Positions 30,001 through 42,000 of a stretch of 64,000 nucleotides of DNA are shown here, piece by piece. The stretch comes from Polytrichum commune. Its lineage: Eukaryota; Streptophyta; Polytrichopsida; Polytrichales; Polytrichaceae. The translations under genes were made by a program, and so were the position numbers. The DNA lies in contig OX485804.1 in the NCBI GenBank assembly GCA_950295325.1, forward strand, positions 46,686,001 to 46,750,000, written 5' to 3'. The notes below the pieces were generated by a model that made no database searches, had not been told where the DNA came from, and saw nothing but the letters and a program-made list of their open reading frames with translations. Numbering within the stretch: position 1 is the first letter of the stretch; the number at the start of each line of letters is the position of its first letter.

Positions 30001-33000
30001 TCGCATGTATCCAATTCTTAGAGAGAATGGAGCTATAATTGATCGCCATATTTTTGAGATGCTGTTCTTCTGTGTCAAGAGCTTAGCCCTTGGGGATTCA
30101 GATGATGAACAAATTGGTGTGCTTCTAACACAACTATTTGCTTAGCCGCTTTAGGTAGCATATCCATCAAAGTTTGTCAATTTCATCCACAATCTAATCT
30201 TCCAATCTCTAGTTTACAATCTTGAAGAGAAAAATTGAATCTCTTGGATGTAAGGCTGACAAATGCATCAATACAGGCACCTTGAAGCAGATGAACAAAA
30301 CAGTTGATCTTCTACAGAGATTGGTCCTGAGAAATTTGTCCTCACTGCAGAAGAAACGGAAAGATAGGCCCTTGTTTCTAGCTTTGGAGGACTTTATGTC
30401 CTGGCTTTTTGATCAAACAGGACGGTTGCAAGAAAAATGCCGAACAAAGTGCATGAAGCTCTTCAGCTCCATTTGTCAAACCATTCCTGGTGAGTTTGTT
30501 GTCATAAAGCAAGTTAGCCCTTCTGTGAACAATCTCCTTGGGCGTTTTCAAAATTCTGTATGTAGAGTTGACATCCATCAAGCTGTTTGGAATATTACAA
30601 TGAACACTGGAGTCTATAGTTGCAACTGAGATATAATTGACTTTGATTTTTTATCATGCTTTTCTTCCAGATGATCCCGCACACTGGTTTCGTGTAAATA
30701 GAGTCTCAGATAGCGATTTGTGTGGAGCGCTGAAAAAGTTTGACTTGGGAATGGAGTACCCTGCAAACAATCACCCTTCTCTACAACAACTGCAGCTTTG
30801 GTTTTCGCATTTCACACAATCATTGCACTGGTTTGAGTGGGCCTTGCAAGAGAAACTTATCAGCATGACAGAAATGGCTGAATGTGAGCTCAATATTGCT
30901 CCTTCTATTTGTAGCTTTCTACAGAGACTGCTTGACTCACAAAATTCAAGCCACACTATACTTGGTGATTTAACTCCTGGAGAGCAACAAAACCTGCAAA
31001 TCCTCAAGTACAAGTCGGTTACCTACCTACTGAACCTTTACAGCCAGGTATTGAAAACCATTACAGGCATCACTGATATTGAGAGTGTGGCATCATACTC
31101 AATTTTCATGCCTATCTGGAACACAAGCTTCCAAAAATTATTATGCCTTGCACTACTACGACCTCGACACCTTGGCCTTGTTTTCTCCGATCCTCAACAG
31201 GCCCATGATTTAGCCAATTTGGCAATGAGGCTGTTCAAGAGGATGACAGTAGTATCACCTCTGCTGAAAAATGAGATGATTAAGTCACTTCAGATTGTTG
31301 TGAGCAGTGAAGACCATATATATGACTTCAGCTCTGTCAGCTTCTTGTTAGAAAAGTCTAGAAGGCCAGAAGATCTTGGAATTGAGGATGCAATGAGTCT
31401 TGTGAAAGGGTACCAGCAGCTAAACCAAGCCGGTATTCTGCAGCTAGTCATTGGAAAAGTGCAGGCTGTCAAAATTGGAGAGAGGATCATGCTTATAGTC
31501 TTTGGCATTGAGCAAGAATGCCCTCCTGGACTTGAGCCCATTGCATCTGAAATGCTTAGTCTTGCAATGGTGTTGGGGGTTAAACCAGGGCGATTGTTGG
31601 ACCTTGTCCTCGATGAGCGCCCCATATCTATTGGGAACAACCGAAAGCTTACTGCTGGTGAAGTCTTTTACATGAATTTTCGCAGGACAATAGTGCAGCA
31701 AGTTAAGTTTTTCTATAAAGACTCCCTTGGACGTCTACTTAAGGCAGCGATTGAGAACCAGACTGCAAGAAAGGTCCTGGTGGCTGTATTAGATGACTAC
31801 TGGAAACAGAGAGGGACTGGTGACAGTATTACCAAGGGCAGTTTTCTGCAGGAATTCATGCAACATGTTGGATTGCTTGCTAGTTCCTGCAAATCCAGCA
31901 CATCGCTTACCTTAAAACAGTTTTTCTTAGAGATTCTGCACAAACTCCTGATGTTGGATACAGGAAAGGACGCAGTCCTCTCCAAAAGGAATCCCTCCTT
32001 CAACATTATTTTAGAGGCATTTATGTGGTTTCTTGGAACAGTTCCTGAGGAAGGTACAAACAGTACCTTTGATAAAAACTCAGCATCTCTACTCAGAAGT
32101 GCATCAATCTCTCTATTGCCCTTCTTTTTTCGTTCCAATCTAGACCCCGAATTCTCCAAGCTCCTTGTGAGTATTTTAACAGGAATTGTGACTGACCATT
32201 TACTGGTACGAGAAGTGGATTTGCCCCAAGGCTCTATACAACTGGCCAACTATTCCCAATTGTTGACACAATTGCTTGGAGCAATCTCTTCCAGCTGTAG
32301 CCTTGAGCTTCTTGAGGTCCTTTTTCCTCTTCTCCAGAATCCCACTAAACTCTCCTTGAGAGGAACTTTGGAAGCTGTTGAGGTTTTTGCTCAATCAATT
32401 GGCGAAGAGATGAAAGAGGGGGCCTTGAATCTCTGCCTTGGAGTAATTAAAGATTGCAATAAGACAACAAAACTGAGACGGGCAATCATTGAAAATGTAT
32501 TTGAACCCTTAGTGAATTCGGCACCCCCAGCGTTTGTTGCATCATGGTATTCTCAGCACATTGACTCATTCTTTCAAGTGCTTAAGCAGAAGCCCAGCAT
32601 GATGGATGCTGAGAGAGAGCTGGAAGATATTACAAGGAAAATTTGTCACTATGGTTTAGTGGAACTACTTTTTGCAAGAGTAGAGGCTCCTCTGATCAAA
32701 GAAATTATCAACCCAGTGTTAAAATCTGTAGATATCTTGAGGCAAGCTAGTGATGATTGCCACAGTAAATCTGATCCAGGTGATAAACCTTATCCTGAGA
32801 ATCTACAATTCTGGCGAGAACTTCATTCTGCAGCGTACAACTGCCTGGCTGCTGCAATCATGTCCACCCAAGATCAGGAGAACTTTTTCAATGTTTTCAT
32901 GTTCAAAGAAAATACAGCAAAAGGCTCCATATGGCAACACCTGGTGGACCTAAGCAAAGCATTTGATGACATGCCTGTGGAGACATCCCAGTTGGGTGTG

Positions 33001-36000
33001 GCTAGCGAGACAGTCAAAGGTTTGCGAGCTGCGCAAAAGGCTCAAAGAATTAGAGCTGGGGTTGGAAGTTCTCAAGTGACAGCAAGTCTCTCCTCTCAGT
33101 ATATGATTAGTGCAAGCCTCAGTCAGGAGCCTGCAGTGATTGATAGCTTTGTTGGTAGGCAAAGAAGGTCACCAGTAGGTTCTACAAGTCTAGGTGCTGG
33201 GTTGTTACTTGACGAGGAAGATTCATCAAATACCATGGATTTGGATACCATGACTCAAGGTTTGTGCTTTTAACTTTTGTACAGTATGCCCAACATGGCT
33301 GTGTGAATGATGTTGAATAGCTAATAACATTAGGATAGGTGCATTGTCTTTTACATTGGATCCAGGGAGGCTGAAGAGGTTCGTGTGTGCATTGCAGGAC
33401 CTAAAGAGGAAACTGTAGAATTCGTTGCACTTGACCAAGACTATTTTGACCAGCACCCCTGCATGGGTGTTGTATTGCGGGTGATTGAACACTTGCATTC
33501 CAAATTTGGGGAAGCACAACGAGGCTCATCAAAGATGCCAGATTGGATGCAGTCCCTTCATGCTTCACTTGAGAACGCAGGTACGTCATTTCATTTGCAC
33601 TGAAATTCTTAAAACCATCAAAAGTGTAATAATGTTAGACAGTCACAAGATTATCTGTAGCTGTCAATCTTATAATTGCGACACTACAGAAAATATTCTA
33701 ATGTCATACTTGCATTGGCCTTGGCCACTTGCTAGTTCATGAGCACAGATGTGGCCAAATGATGTGAGAGTATTGCTTTGGAGTCAGGGTTCTGACACCA
33801 TCGTAGAACTTGCAGCTCATGAGGTTCTTTAGGGCCCTAGATGTGTATGTTTCAGATGTTTGAAAAGGGATTTGGGGTATATGAGCCTTAGATCGAAAAA
33901 AATCTGTGGAATCAAAGTTGACTTGAGGTCTGAGTGTTTTAACAAGGGGAGATCTTTCTGTGCAGGCACACACATCAATGTGCGCCTCTTTCTTGCAAAG
34001 GTGGTCACAAGAGCACGGAAGGTTTTTGCCCCATATGCCATAGAATGGTTCCGACCATATGTGCAAGCTATTCTGATTGACCCCATGAAGTCAGGGGGTT
34101 TTGCTTTTCATTACATGCTTCGAGATATATGTATTACTTTACTTGAGTGGAACCTGCTCACTGCACCAGATGAGCGGCTTGCCACAAAGTTTGTTCAACA
34201 CTTGATTAGAGTAGCTCCTCATGGGTCAAACCAAGTCTTGCGTGCTAATGTAGACATTATAAGACTTTTTCTTGAAAGGTGGAAAAATGAGATTTGTCTG
34301 GAGAGAAAAATTCTGCTTCAGTACTTAATTGCTGGAGGTCAACGCCCAGAGATGAATGATAGAAATATCAAAATGCAGCGGTCAGTAGGTTTGCAGTTGT
34401 TGGGAGCAATTGTTGCATCGGGATACCCATTATATGACCCTATAACTGATATATCGACCTCAGAAGAGCATATGTGTGGAGCTTTGCTCAACAACCTAAC
34501 TGTCAAAACTAAGGAGGTCTATGAGGCAGCAGCTGAGCTGCTAGGAATTGTCACAAGAACACGACGTGAAGCAGCTGGAATTATTGACGAGGAGATTCTG
34601 GAGACAAGATTGCACAAAGCCCTCAAGCAGTTGTACCGTGATGCAGAGTATGAGAGATTTCTCAATATCCTCAACAAGGTTACTGTACGAGATCCAAAGT
34701 TTCTCCAGGGTTACAGTGCTATGGTTGTTGATCAGCTACCACGCCTTTTTGGCATATACAAATCAAATGCCTTGGACACACTTCTGCGGTATCCCAATGC
34801 AGAACCAAACCTCTTCAATCAGATCTCACGGTTTCTTCCCAAGCTGTTGACACATCGAGATGAGATTGCACAGCTGAAAACGTTGAAGCTTCTTGCAGAG
34901 CTTCTAAAGGAAGTTAGTAACGAAAAAATATCTGAAAGTGTCCTTCCAGTTCTATGTCAAACATTTGGTGGACATGAGAGTGTCGATTGCAGACGAGAGT
35001 ATTATGAGATCCTTATGTATCTCCATAAAACCAAGGGTATGGACAAGGAACCTCTAGTCATACGCTCATTACTCCTGGGCTTGTGTGACATCTCAGATAT
35101 GGTGAGGGAGACTTTGCAGAACTTCTGGCACTCTCTTCTCTCTCAGGTAAATTGTCCTGCAAAGGATTTCCCATGTTCTATGTTGTGCTTTGAAATTTTT
35201 TACAGAGGTTTGTTTCACATGTTTCTCAATATGTATGATTTTAGTTCCTCCAGTTACATCTCTTCAGATTGGATAACTGTCTCCTACAAAGAAGGTGGTT
35301 GATTTGTAGAGACATTCTTGGAGGCTAATTTGTTTTGCATTTGTGTCGCATGCTTGCAATGGTTGTAAATCAATTGAGTCTCCTCTTTTCTCTAGAACTT
35401 GTTCAAGAGTTAGGGTATTTTACATCACATTTATGGTGTGTTTGTTTTCAGGATGTACAACAACGATTTGTTCAACTTGTGAATCAGATCTATGATCCAG
35501 CACTAGAAGAGCATTGGGCACAAATATCTAATGTTCTTCTGCTAAAGGTAACATGCTATGCTTATCTATATTTTACACAACTTTAGAAAAGCAATCATAC
35601 ATGTAGTCGGCCAGGAATAGCCCTTGGTTTCTAACATCTTCAAACACTGAAATTGAGTCAGGTGTGTAAAGTTGGTTGCAATTGCTTGGATGTAATTCAT
35701 TTTGTCTATTCACAAAAGTGCGGGATCCTGGTAATTGCTTCAGGGTCAAGGCCTTTGCAAATAAATTGAGAATAAGCATCTCTTTTCTCTCTATCTATTC
35801 TTGTCTCTTTGAATAATCCTGACCACATCCTAGATGTGTTACGCTGTAAAGCCATGTTGTTCAGGGGCCTAAATTGAACAACAAATACACCTCTTCAGGA
35901 AAACATGTGCAAAGGTTATCTTGAGTTTGTTGTTCTCTAATGTCTGATGTCCTTGGCCCTTCTCTATCTTTTAATTTCAATGACGGATTTGGCTGCATGC

Positions 36001-39000
36001 TGTTGTTGAAGAGCACAAGAGCCTTACCCAGATTCACTAAGGTTTGCTGCAAGTTGTGTACATGTCACTGGTTGCTTCACAATTGAACGGGCCCTAATTG
36101 AACCTACTGTTTATCAATATAAGTGGTTGTAGTTGTAAGTCAATTTATAAGGATGATTCTAGGGAGTAATGCTTCAAACCTTCCAATAATGAGATTGTTT
36201 CTTTGCAATTGTTCAGTTGTGTGAGGACTCAGTTGATTACAGACGTCCAATTTTTACAGCGCCTCTATCAGATTGTCAGTTTCATGACTACACTATCAAC
36301 ACGTCATGGATGGGAGGGAGTCTTCCTATGACTCCTCTTTTCTCCAGTTCACAGATATTAAGCTCTCAAGCAACTCTAGATGATGATCAAGAGAAGGAAA
36401 TCATCGCCACACAACCTCGGGCAAGGATGATACGAGCAACCATGACTCCTTCACTTGCACTTACTCAAACTCAAGGAGGCACCATGGGTTCAACACAAGC
36501 TTTTAGTGGAAGTGTGCTTTTTGCAATGTCACAAAGACCAGGCACAGCTGGATACTCACAGTCTGTAGGGCAGGAAGGGGGCTCAATGAGAGACCCTGCT
36601 ACAAACTTACGGCGGCGGCTTTTAAGTTCACGTGCTGCCCAGTCACAGGTAACCCCCCGAGCTGGGAATGGAGGTCACATATGTTGTGCTTTGTAGCTGT
36701 TATATACATGTTGACTGACGTTACGTTTACCCTGTAATAGGTCTTGTCAGGAGTCTTGCAAGCAAATAGGAGACGGGAAGCCCGTGCTGCTGTTCAAGCC
36801 TTGGAGCGGGCAAACAAGGTGCATATGATGAGACAGTACCGGACTGGTAACTTTTCATACTTGGTGCTACCATCCATCTTGAGAGTTTCTAGTATTGTAT
36901 CCTACCACATCTGGTCTTACAGTAGACTTAAATGTGGTCTTAGCACACTAAGTTGCCAAGAGCTATCAACAAATGTGAGCCCACCTGATGTGTCTCGAAA
37001 ATTAACAGAGTTACAATTGGTGAAATGTTCTCAGTCCCTTTCAATTAATCCCTATGGAAAGGCATGCCAAGAAGTCTTCACCAGTCTTGTAGCGTGCCTC
37101 CACCATATGAATGATAGTGGTATTCACAACTTTATTGCAGGGCTGGTAAATATATGATGGTTGTCGTCTCAGTATAGTTGTGTCGAAATGACTTTCCTTT
37201 GCTATTATGTGATGTTTGACATTTCATTTTCAGGGTTTTCAAATCATGTGTAAGGGCTTGGGGAGAGCATTGTTTCCTTTCATAGCTGATACTCGTTTGG
37301 GAGTGCATGGCTCATCATCCTTGAAATTGTTGGAACTAAAGTAAGGGTATCTTGTTCGGTGCAGGTGAGCTTCCAGACATTGAGATAAAGCATTCAGAAA
37401 TTTTGGGTCCCCTGGGAGCTTTGGCACAAAGAGACTCAACGTTTGCAAGACTCCTACTCACAGTCCTTAGCAGTGCTGTGTATTCTCTACCATCAACAAG
37501 TCAAAACATCATCGCAGAAGTGAGATTTGGCTTTGAGGCTGCTTTTCAGCAAACACACAATGGTGTTTCTTTTGTGAGTTGTGTGGAAGCTCTGTGTCTT
37601 CAAGACCCAGGAATCTGGATTACACCAAAACTTGTGGGCACAGCCAGCCGAAAGTCAACAAATTACCACTCAGGAGTCTTGCTTCTTGAGAATCAAATAC
37701 TGAATGAGACAGTCCCAGAAGTTGAAGAGAGTGGAAATAACAAGCGACATAAAGGGAGGGGAGGACAAATCAACAGAGATGTGCGTCCATTGGAGGATGC
37801 CTGGTTAGAGCTGGCCCAACTTTACAAAGCCCTTGGTGAGGAGGACATAGTTCTTGGACTCTTTCAAATGCATGTAGCCAAGAATGAGAAGACCCACAAA
37901 GCTCTAGAGTATCAACTTGGTGGCGATGCACAACGAGCTCAAATTGTCTATGAAGAAGTTATAGACATGCATTTAGATGGTGAGCTGACTTAAATTCTAC
38001 ACTTTCTCCTTTTGTCTTCTATTTCAGTCCTTTCTAGGGGCACCTTGAGCACCACTTAGATGTTCCAATACGATGTGCAGTATTCAGGAGAAAAGATATG
38101 TGGAACTGTCCCTTAGTAGAAGTTTTTAATAACTGTTTCTGAATATTGCAACATATTATCAGTCCCTTGACCCTTTTGGGTTGTTATGGAGCAACCAAAT
38201 TTAGTATGTTATTTGCCTTGCAGTTCATGTATCTCTATGTACATTTCACTTGACAACTTCAAATTCTCTTATGTAACTTTTCAGGATTTATGGGATACTA
38301 ATTCTCTAGCGGAACGTGCTTGGGTGCAGGTGTCCTTGGTGGCACAACCATAACCAAGTCAGAGATTGATATCTGGTACAATCAGCATCTCACTTGCCTG
38401 GCAAATCTTAATAAATGGACAGATGTTCTTGCGGACATAAAAACTCAAATCACCACCGATGATGCACCAGATGAACTGGATTACAAGTGTTTATGGGAAC
38501 CAGAGAAAGAGATTTACCTTGAGCTATTTCTCAAAGGGGCAATCAAGGTGTCCACATACCATAGTGCAGTCACTGAATTTGTACAATTATGTAATGATGA
38601 CCTGCCCAAGAAAAGTCGCCTATTAAATGAATACAGCACACACTTGGCTACATTGACTGTCATCAATAGAGAATGGGACCGTGCAAGATTTGTCCTTGGC
38701 CAGTGTTACAAAGTTTTTAGGAGGAGGTGGTCTGCCTTGCACCCACTTGCTCTTGGGGCACGCCATCAGCACATACGACTGTTGCAAAAGACTTTGGAGC
38801 TGGATGAGTTTGTCAGTTTTGTTTCCAATCCTCATTGGAATGAGTTACCGAGGTTTCTTTCTTGTAGCTCCACATGCCTTTGCACCTTTGGTTCTGTTGT
38901 TGTGATCCATCGTATGACAGAAAATATATGTTCATTTCAACTTCAGGCAGGGTGTATTATCAATAGATTTGTAATTCTTGTTAGTGAGCTATTTTGATCC

Positions 39001-42000
39001 AAAAGACCATTAGATCCTTCTCCAATGACATGTAGCTACTCAGAGTATATATTCATAGTATATATAAATCTCTCTGAATGTGCTGTGTTTTTGTCACTGA
39101 TGACTTGTTCTGTAGTCTGTTGGAAGGATGGCAGAAGCGATGGCCATCCTCAGAATTTGATGATGTCGAAGCCTGGGATGATATAGCACAGAACCGCCTA
39201 CTCTTCTTCAACGAAATACAGGCAGTTATCACTCAGCAGCTCCAGAAGAATTCTTATTTTGAAGATGGAAAAAATTCTATTGTCTCTCGGCTGGATGCAC
39301 AGAGAGCTCATTTGCACCTTGAAGTTGCCAATGGCCTCATAAAGCATGGCGCTTATGATGTTTCCCAGGTAAAAGAGCCTGCCATCTCCACATGTGTTTG
39401 ATAGCAAACAATCTTCCCAGATAATAAATAATGAGGCCTGGTCCATTTGTCTCTGTTGAGACATAAGGAAAGCAAAACAGAGAGATACAGTGCATCAATC
39501 CACACAGGGGCTCAGATGGAACTTCAATTCAAGCCTCACAGCGTACACAACTTTCTTAGTGTCCAACAAAGTCATCCAGGTTACTGTTGTTCAGTATCAA
39601 CTCCAGGGTTGATCAACGAGACTTGCAGGCAACGTTTGGGAGACCATTATGTTAGCTAGTTCATTCATATGGTCATCAGATCCTTTAATTATGGACTGTG
39701 ATACTAACTTGACATATATGGCTGCTATCAAGTACTTTTTGTAGTTGATATCTGAACGGTCTCTTCATTCAATAAAGGCTTATGGTATGAAAGCACCGAA
39801 AGTTAGGTCTTGTCTGATTGTGTTCATCTTATTTGCACCAAAACAGGCATACATGAAGGAATATGATTTGCTAAAAATTGAAATCTCTGAGAAGATGAAG
39901 CGAGCCTTTGAGTTTTTCAAAGCATTGGTGAAGCTTCGGTCTTTGCAAGCTGAGCGGGTTGATTCTTCAAGCAAAAAGATTGAGATGCTTCAGCAGGTTC
40001 GTTGATTCTTCATGCAGTGCACTTCTCAGTTCGTTGATGTGCCACTTTGGAAGATGGAGACAGTTACTTTTGTCCTTTTTGATGTGCGTTGTAGAGGATT
40101 TTTCAGATGGGTAGCGGAGAGTTCTCGATTTAGGTCTATGGTAGCTGTTGGGGTTAGAAATCTTTTTTGCAGAGACCTTGATTTCAACTCTTGAAGACTT
40201 TATGACTAAGGTTCGGGAAGAACTACCGTCAGTTCTTGGACTCTATAAAATCAATTCTTAACTGAGTAGAAAACACTTATATAGTAATACGATTTTTTAT
40301 CACTTCTTGTCTCAAAAGTTTCTCGTTTAATTAAGTGTGCTAGTCATTTCACAAGTGTTTCAAATCTTGAAGCTGGTGTTTGAAGTTACAATCTGCATTA
40401 GTAAAGATGAGAAAAGAAGCAAGCCTTGACCTAGGGCTTGTGTTGCATCCAGTTGTTGGGGTATATTGAAGGCGAGAAGGACAAAGGCAACGTGCGTCCA
40501 GAGTTTATGCAAGAGTTTCAGATGGTGGAAGGTGATGTCTATGCCCAGGTTGCGAGAGCAACTCGATCACAGGCTGAGGAGGTTGGAAGTTCCCATACTG
40601 TTGGTAACTCCTTGCTGGGATCAGCATTTAAGGCATATTCAAGTGCTTTAGCACCTGCATGTACATCTGAACAAAAATCTGGAACAATAGGTATGATACA
40701 AGCTGGACCCTGCCTTCTTTTTCCCAGAGCCAGATGCTTGGTCCCTCCAAAACGAGTTATTCTATGTGTAGTAATTCTAGTCCTTTATCTGCCTATGTGT
40801 AGAACAGTGTGTTGCTCTGAAGGGTTGCTTAATTAGTCCCAACCAGCTTGCGGATCCTGAGATGCATGCTGACCCCCTGCTAAAATCTACACTATAAATA
40901 GGAGCGAACTTAAGTTTGAATCATGCACAGAATTCAACTGATTGTCTTCCTTACTTCATGTCTCTGCATTTTAATATATATTTTTGAAACAGGCAACTTT
41001 TCAGCACGAGAAGCAGCAAATGCATGCCTCAAATTTGGTCTCTTTTGTGATGAGCTATTGAAGATTTCGCAAAATATAAACTGGGAACATTCATCAGCTG
41101 GGGTTCCACCAGCATTCGAGCTCCCCCAGCTCATTGTGCGGCACATGCTGAAAGCTCTAGCACTGGACAGCACCCTGCAAGCACAGCATGCGGTGGCAAG
41201 GCTTCTCTCTCTTGTGGGACACTCTGTTCAAACACAGCAAGAGTTTGCTAGTCTTGTCGACAATGTCTCCACTTGGGTATTCGTGGCCTGGATACCTCAA
41301 ATTTTAGCCAATATGGACAAGGATGCAGGGTCTGTCCTTGTCAAGGTATTGGACTCTATAGCAAAATCCTACCCTCAAGCACTCTACTTTGCATTTCATG
41401 TAAGTCAGACTGATTTTAAGACTACAGGCCGACATCGGACAGACCATTTAAGAATTCTCTTGAGGAATCCTTTCCTTGAAGGCATGATTCGGGCACTGGA
41501 AGATCTTACTTACCCAGAACAACGTTTACGGGATGGCATCCTACAAATCATGCAACACTTCCACAGTGGTGACCGTTCCAAAGCACAGTCAATCTTTTCA
41601 GAGGTTTATCAAGACTGCCTTCATATACAGGAATTGAGAAAGCACAACCGGCAGGCTGGAGAATACAACTTGAAGTTTGCTCGTGACTGGGCACCCTTCA
41701 TTGTAAACTCCTGAACCAACCTGTTTCTGATGATCAAATTTTTCTTGATGACTTCTATGATTCTTGATTACTTTTACTGCATTGAAGATCTTCCAACAAA
41801 ATATTCTCTTGGCCTTCAATAGAACACCGAGCTATGAATTCAATTTTTGAAGCTTTACGTACTTTAGCTATATGTGACACCAACTTAGCCCCTCAAAATT
41901 TGATGGCATCCCGAATCTTCCAATTTGTCATACAATAGCAAGGCGCAGTTAAGGCTGGTATACTTTTCCCTTCAACTGGAGCCATCAGTTATTTATAAAG

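Larger units (their letters stand above)
18020..30489 (+). other. DNA-PKcs exons 1 to about 23: N-terminal HEAT-repeat solenoid
   Basis: Exons placed: 18020-18340, 18889-19018 (donor weak), 19403-19615, 20066-20155, one starting 20351 (end unresolved), 20858-20921, 21293-21349, 21495-21667, 21856-21973, 23011-23146, 23732-24052, 24502-24593, 25279-25307 (only 29 nt), 25690-25915, 26328-26536, 26828-27086, 27722-27911, 28069-28223, 28449-28517, 28776-28918, 29397-29460, 29900-30116, 30277-30489. Phases agree at every resolved junction. The encoded helical repeats match the vertebrate N-terminal arm, for example YEGLK followed by GLILLCLHS, and the VEDFM segment. About 30-35 residues expected between 21973 and 23011 and some between 20351 and 20857 were not located. 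Confidence 0.8.
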
